A DNA stretch of 7,154 bases from Desulfuromonadales bacterium (lineage in GTDB: Bacteria; Desulfobacterota; Desulfuromonadia; Geobacterales; Pseudopelobacteraceae), in contig JAATGX010000235.1 in the NCBI GenBank assembly GCA_015688915.1, forward strand, positions 1-7,154, read 5' to 3'. Shown in pieces: positions 5,869-7,154 of this stretch. Every line of letters starts with the position of its first letter. The stretch's first letter is position 1. The position numbers and the translations under genes were made by a program. The notes under the pieces were generated by a model. That model had not been told where the DNA came from. It ran no database searches and saw nothing but the letters and a program-made list of their open reading frames with translations.

Positions 5869-6000
5869 TTCTCTCACAGAGCTCACAGAGCACACGGAGA
5901 AAAACAGAATCTAAACCGAAAGCCTTTATTCTTTACACTGTGTTGATGTTCTCTGTGTCCTCTGTGAGCTCTAGCGAACGGAAGTGAGCGAGTGAGAGAA
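5869..6000. repeat. Palindromic intergenic repeat element (CACAGAG type) between rsmB and rpe
   Basis: This is a long inverted repeat: the 24-base arms 5878-5901 and 5949-5972 match at 22 of 24 positions when one is reverse-complemented, around a 47-base AT-richer centre. Each arm holds units of the form CACAGAG. An outer pair, TTCTCTCAC (5869-5877) with GTGAGAGAA (5992-6000), bounds the element. On the right the outer arm is separated from the inner one by 19 bases, which end in a near-tandem pair GTGAGCGA/GTGAGAGA (5984-5999). Translated rightwards, the left arm gives SHRAHRAHGE, a peptide I know as the signature of a dispersed noncoding repeat family found in many bacterial genomes. It starts six bases past the rsmB stop. 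No transposase is present; it may be a MITE-like or REP-like element, which is inference. Confidence 0.8.
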
Positions 6001-6006
6001 ATAGTC

Positions 6007-7154
6007 TTACCGTTTCCGCAGCCGCGCCGCGAAGAACCCGTCCATTGCGTGGCAATGGGGCCACGCCCGGAACATGCCGGCGGGCGTAAAAAGTTCGGCG
6101 TAAGAAGGAAAGAGTTCGTTAAGGTTTTCTAGCACGAAACCGGGGTGATGCGAAAGGAAATCCTGCACCGCCTGCTCGTTTTCCTCCAAGGTGGTGGAAC
6201 AGGTGGAATAGAGCAAGGTTCCACCCGGTTTCAGCATCCTGGCCGCGTTCGCCAGCATGATCTTTTGGGTTGCGGCCAGACGGGTGATGTCGGCCGGCTG
6301 GAGCCGCCATTTGGCCTCCGGGTTGCGGCGGATGACCCCCAGTCCGGAACAGGGGGCGTCCAGCAGGACCCGGTCGAAGGCGTCTGCCGGGAGGGCGTTG
6401 GTTTTGAGCAGGTCGGCGACGCGGGTGCTGACAATGGCGATGCCGAGCCGCTGCGCCGTTTCCAGGATCAGCGGGAGCTTGGTTGCCGAGACATCCATGG
6501 CCAGCAGTTCGCCCCGGTTGTCCATCATCTGGGCCAAATGGGTCGCTTTGCCGCCGGGTGCGGCGCAGGCGTCCAGCACCCGTTCCCCCGGTTGCGGGTC
6601 CAGCAGGATGCCGGCCACCTGGGAGGCCTCGTCCTGCACCACGAACAGCCCTTCGCGGAAACCGGGCAGGCCGGTGATCGAGTGGCGCCCCTCGACCCGG
6701 ATGCCGTGGGGCGAAAAGGGGCATGGCACAACGCTGATGCCGTTCGCCTCGAACATGGCCAGCAGGGCGTCGCGTGTGGTCCGCAAGGTATTGGCGCGCA
6801 GCGTCAGAGGGGGCTGGCACGAGGCCGCCTCGGCCAGGCGCTCCGTCTCCTTCTCTCCCAATTGGCTGAACCACTGCTTGACGAGCCATTCCGGATGCGA
6901 ATGGCGGGCCGCGATGGAGGCGGCCGGAGTCGTGACCGGATCGGGAAAGGTGATCGTATCTTTGTGGCGCAGGTAATTGCGCAGCACGGCATTGACCAGC
7001 CCGCCGGCGCGGGGGATCGACAGCTTGGTCAGGTTGACCGCCTCGTTGACGGCCGCGGATTCGGGGATGCGGTCGAGATAGACCAGTTGGTACAGGCCCA
7101 ACCGCAGGAGGATCAGCACCTGCGGCTCCAGCTTGGCAAGCGGCTGATCCAGCA
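6007..7154 (-). CDS. rsmB: 16S rRNA (cytosine-5) methyltransferase RsmB, N-terminus outside window
   Basis: This enzyme uses S-adenosylmethionine to methylate C967 (E. coli numbering) of 16S rRNA. The last 381 residues are visible; the frame is open through the right edge, so the true start lies outside and the GTG at 7119 is internal. The first visible part (PLAKLEPQVLILLRLGLYQL, then AAVNEAVNLTKL) is the end of the NusB-like RNA-binding domain. The Rossmann catalytic domain follows. Counting from the codon at 7119, the SAM motif VLDACAAPGGKATHLAQMM is at 181-199, motif IV DAPCSGLGVIRRNPE at 254-268 (Cys257), and the catalytic motif LYSTCS at 303-308 (Cys307). The family C-terminal motif HAMDGFFAARL is at 357-367. 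All key residues are intact. rpe lies downstream on the same strand across a palindromic repeat, probably in the same operon. The N-terminal NusB domain distinguishes it from RsmF-type relatives. Confidence 0.95.
   Translation of the reverse strand, partial: LDQPLAKLEPQVLILLRLGLYQLVYLDRIPESAAVNEAVNLTKLSIPRAGGLVNAVLRNYLRHKDTITFPDPVTTPAASIAARHSHPEWLVKQWFSQLGEKETERLAEAASCQPPLTLRANTLRTTRDALLAMFEANGISVVPCPFSPHGIRVEGRHSITGLPGFREGLFVVQDEASQVAGILLDPQPGERVLDACAAPGGKATHLAQMMDNRGELLAMDVSATKLPLILETAQRLGIAIVSTRVADLLKTNALPADAFDRVLLDAPCSGLGVIRRNPEAKWRLQPADITRLAATQKIMLANAARMLKPGGTLLYSTCSTTLEENEQAVQDFLSHHPGFVLENLNELFPSYAELFTPAGMFRAWPHCHAMDGFFAARLRKR

Noticed and set aside
5170..5946. Plus-strand frame ending in the peptide SHRAHRAHGE
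   Set aside because: It is antisense to rpe and its tail is translated noncoding repeat.

Overview
The window looks like ordinary chromosomal DNA from a GC-rich, Gram-negative anaerobe. It is most plausibly from the Geobacter group of the Desulfuromonadota (former Deltaproteobacteria). That assignment is inferred from overall protein style, the rsmB-rpe gene order, and two kinds of dispersed intergenic repeat that I remember from such genomes; it was not tested by a search. All seven genes lie on the minus strand, so transcription runs from high to low coordinates.

From right to left, the first block is housekeeping. It holds the 3' part of rsmB (16S rRNA cytosine-5 methyltransferase, N-terminus outside the window) and rpe (ribulose-phosphate 3-epimerase), separated by a 132-bp palindromic repeat element (5869-6000). 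After a 94-bp gap comes a signalling pair. One gene is a PleD-like response regulator with receiver and GGDEF (diguanylate cyclase) domains and an intact inhibitory site. The other is a 70-residue protein of unknown function whose start codon overlaps the regulator's stop codon (TAATG). Next is a secreted or periplasmic transglutaminase-like protein with a complete Cys-His-Asp triad, ending at a clear bidirectional intrinsic terminator (2227-2260).

The left part is a multidrug RND efflux operon: an MdtA-like membrane fusion lipoprotein followed by the first 233 residues of an MdtB-like inner-membrane pump, which runs off the left edge. A facing pair of C5/G5-rich hairpin repeats lies between these two genes, and one copy supplies the last codons and the stop of the fusion protein.

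I see no new multi-gene system, no CRISPR array, no RNA gene and no transposase. The points most worth a second look are the uncharacterised small protein coupled to the diguanylate cyclase, the repeat element that rewrote the C-terminus of the MdtA-like protein, the palindromic element between rsmB and rpe, and a promoter-like sequence on the otherwise unused plus strand (3790-3817).
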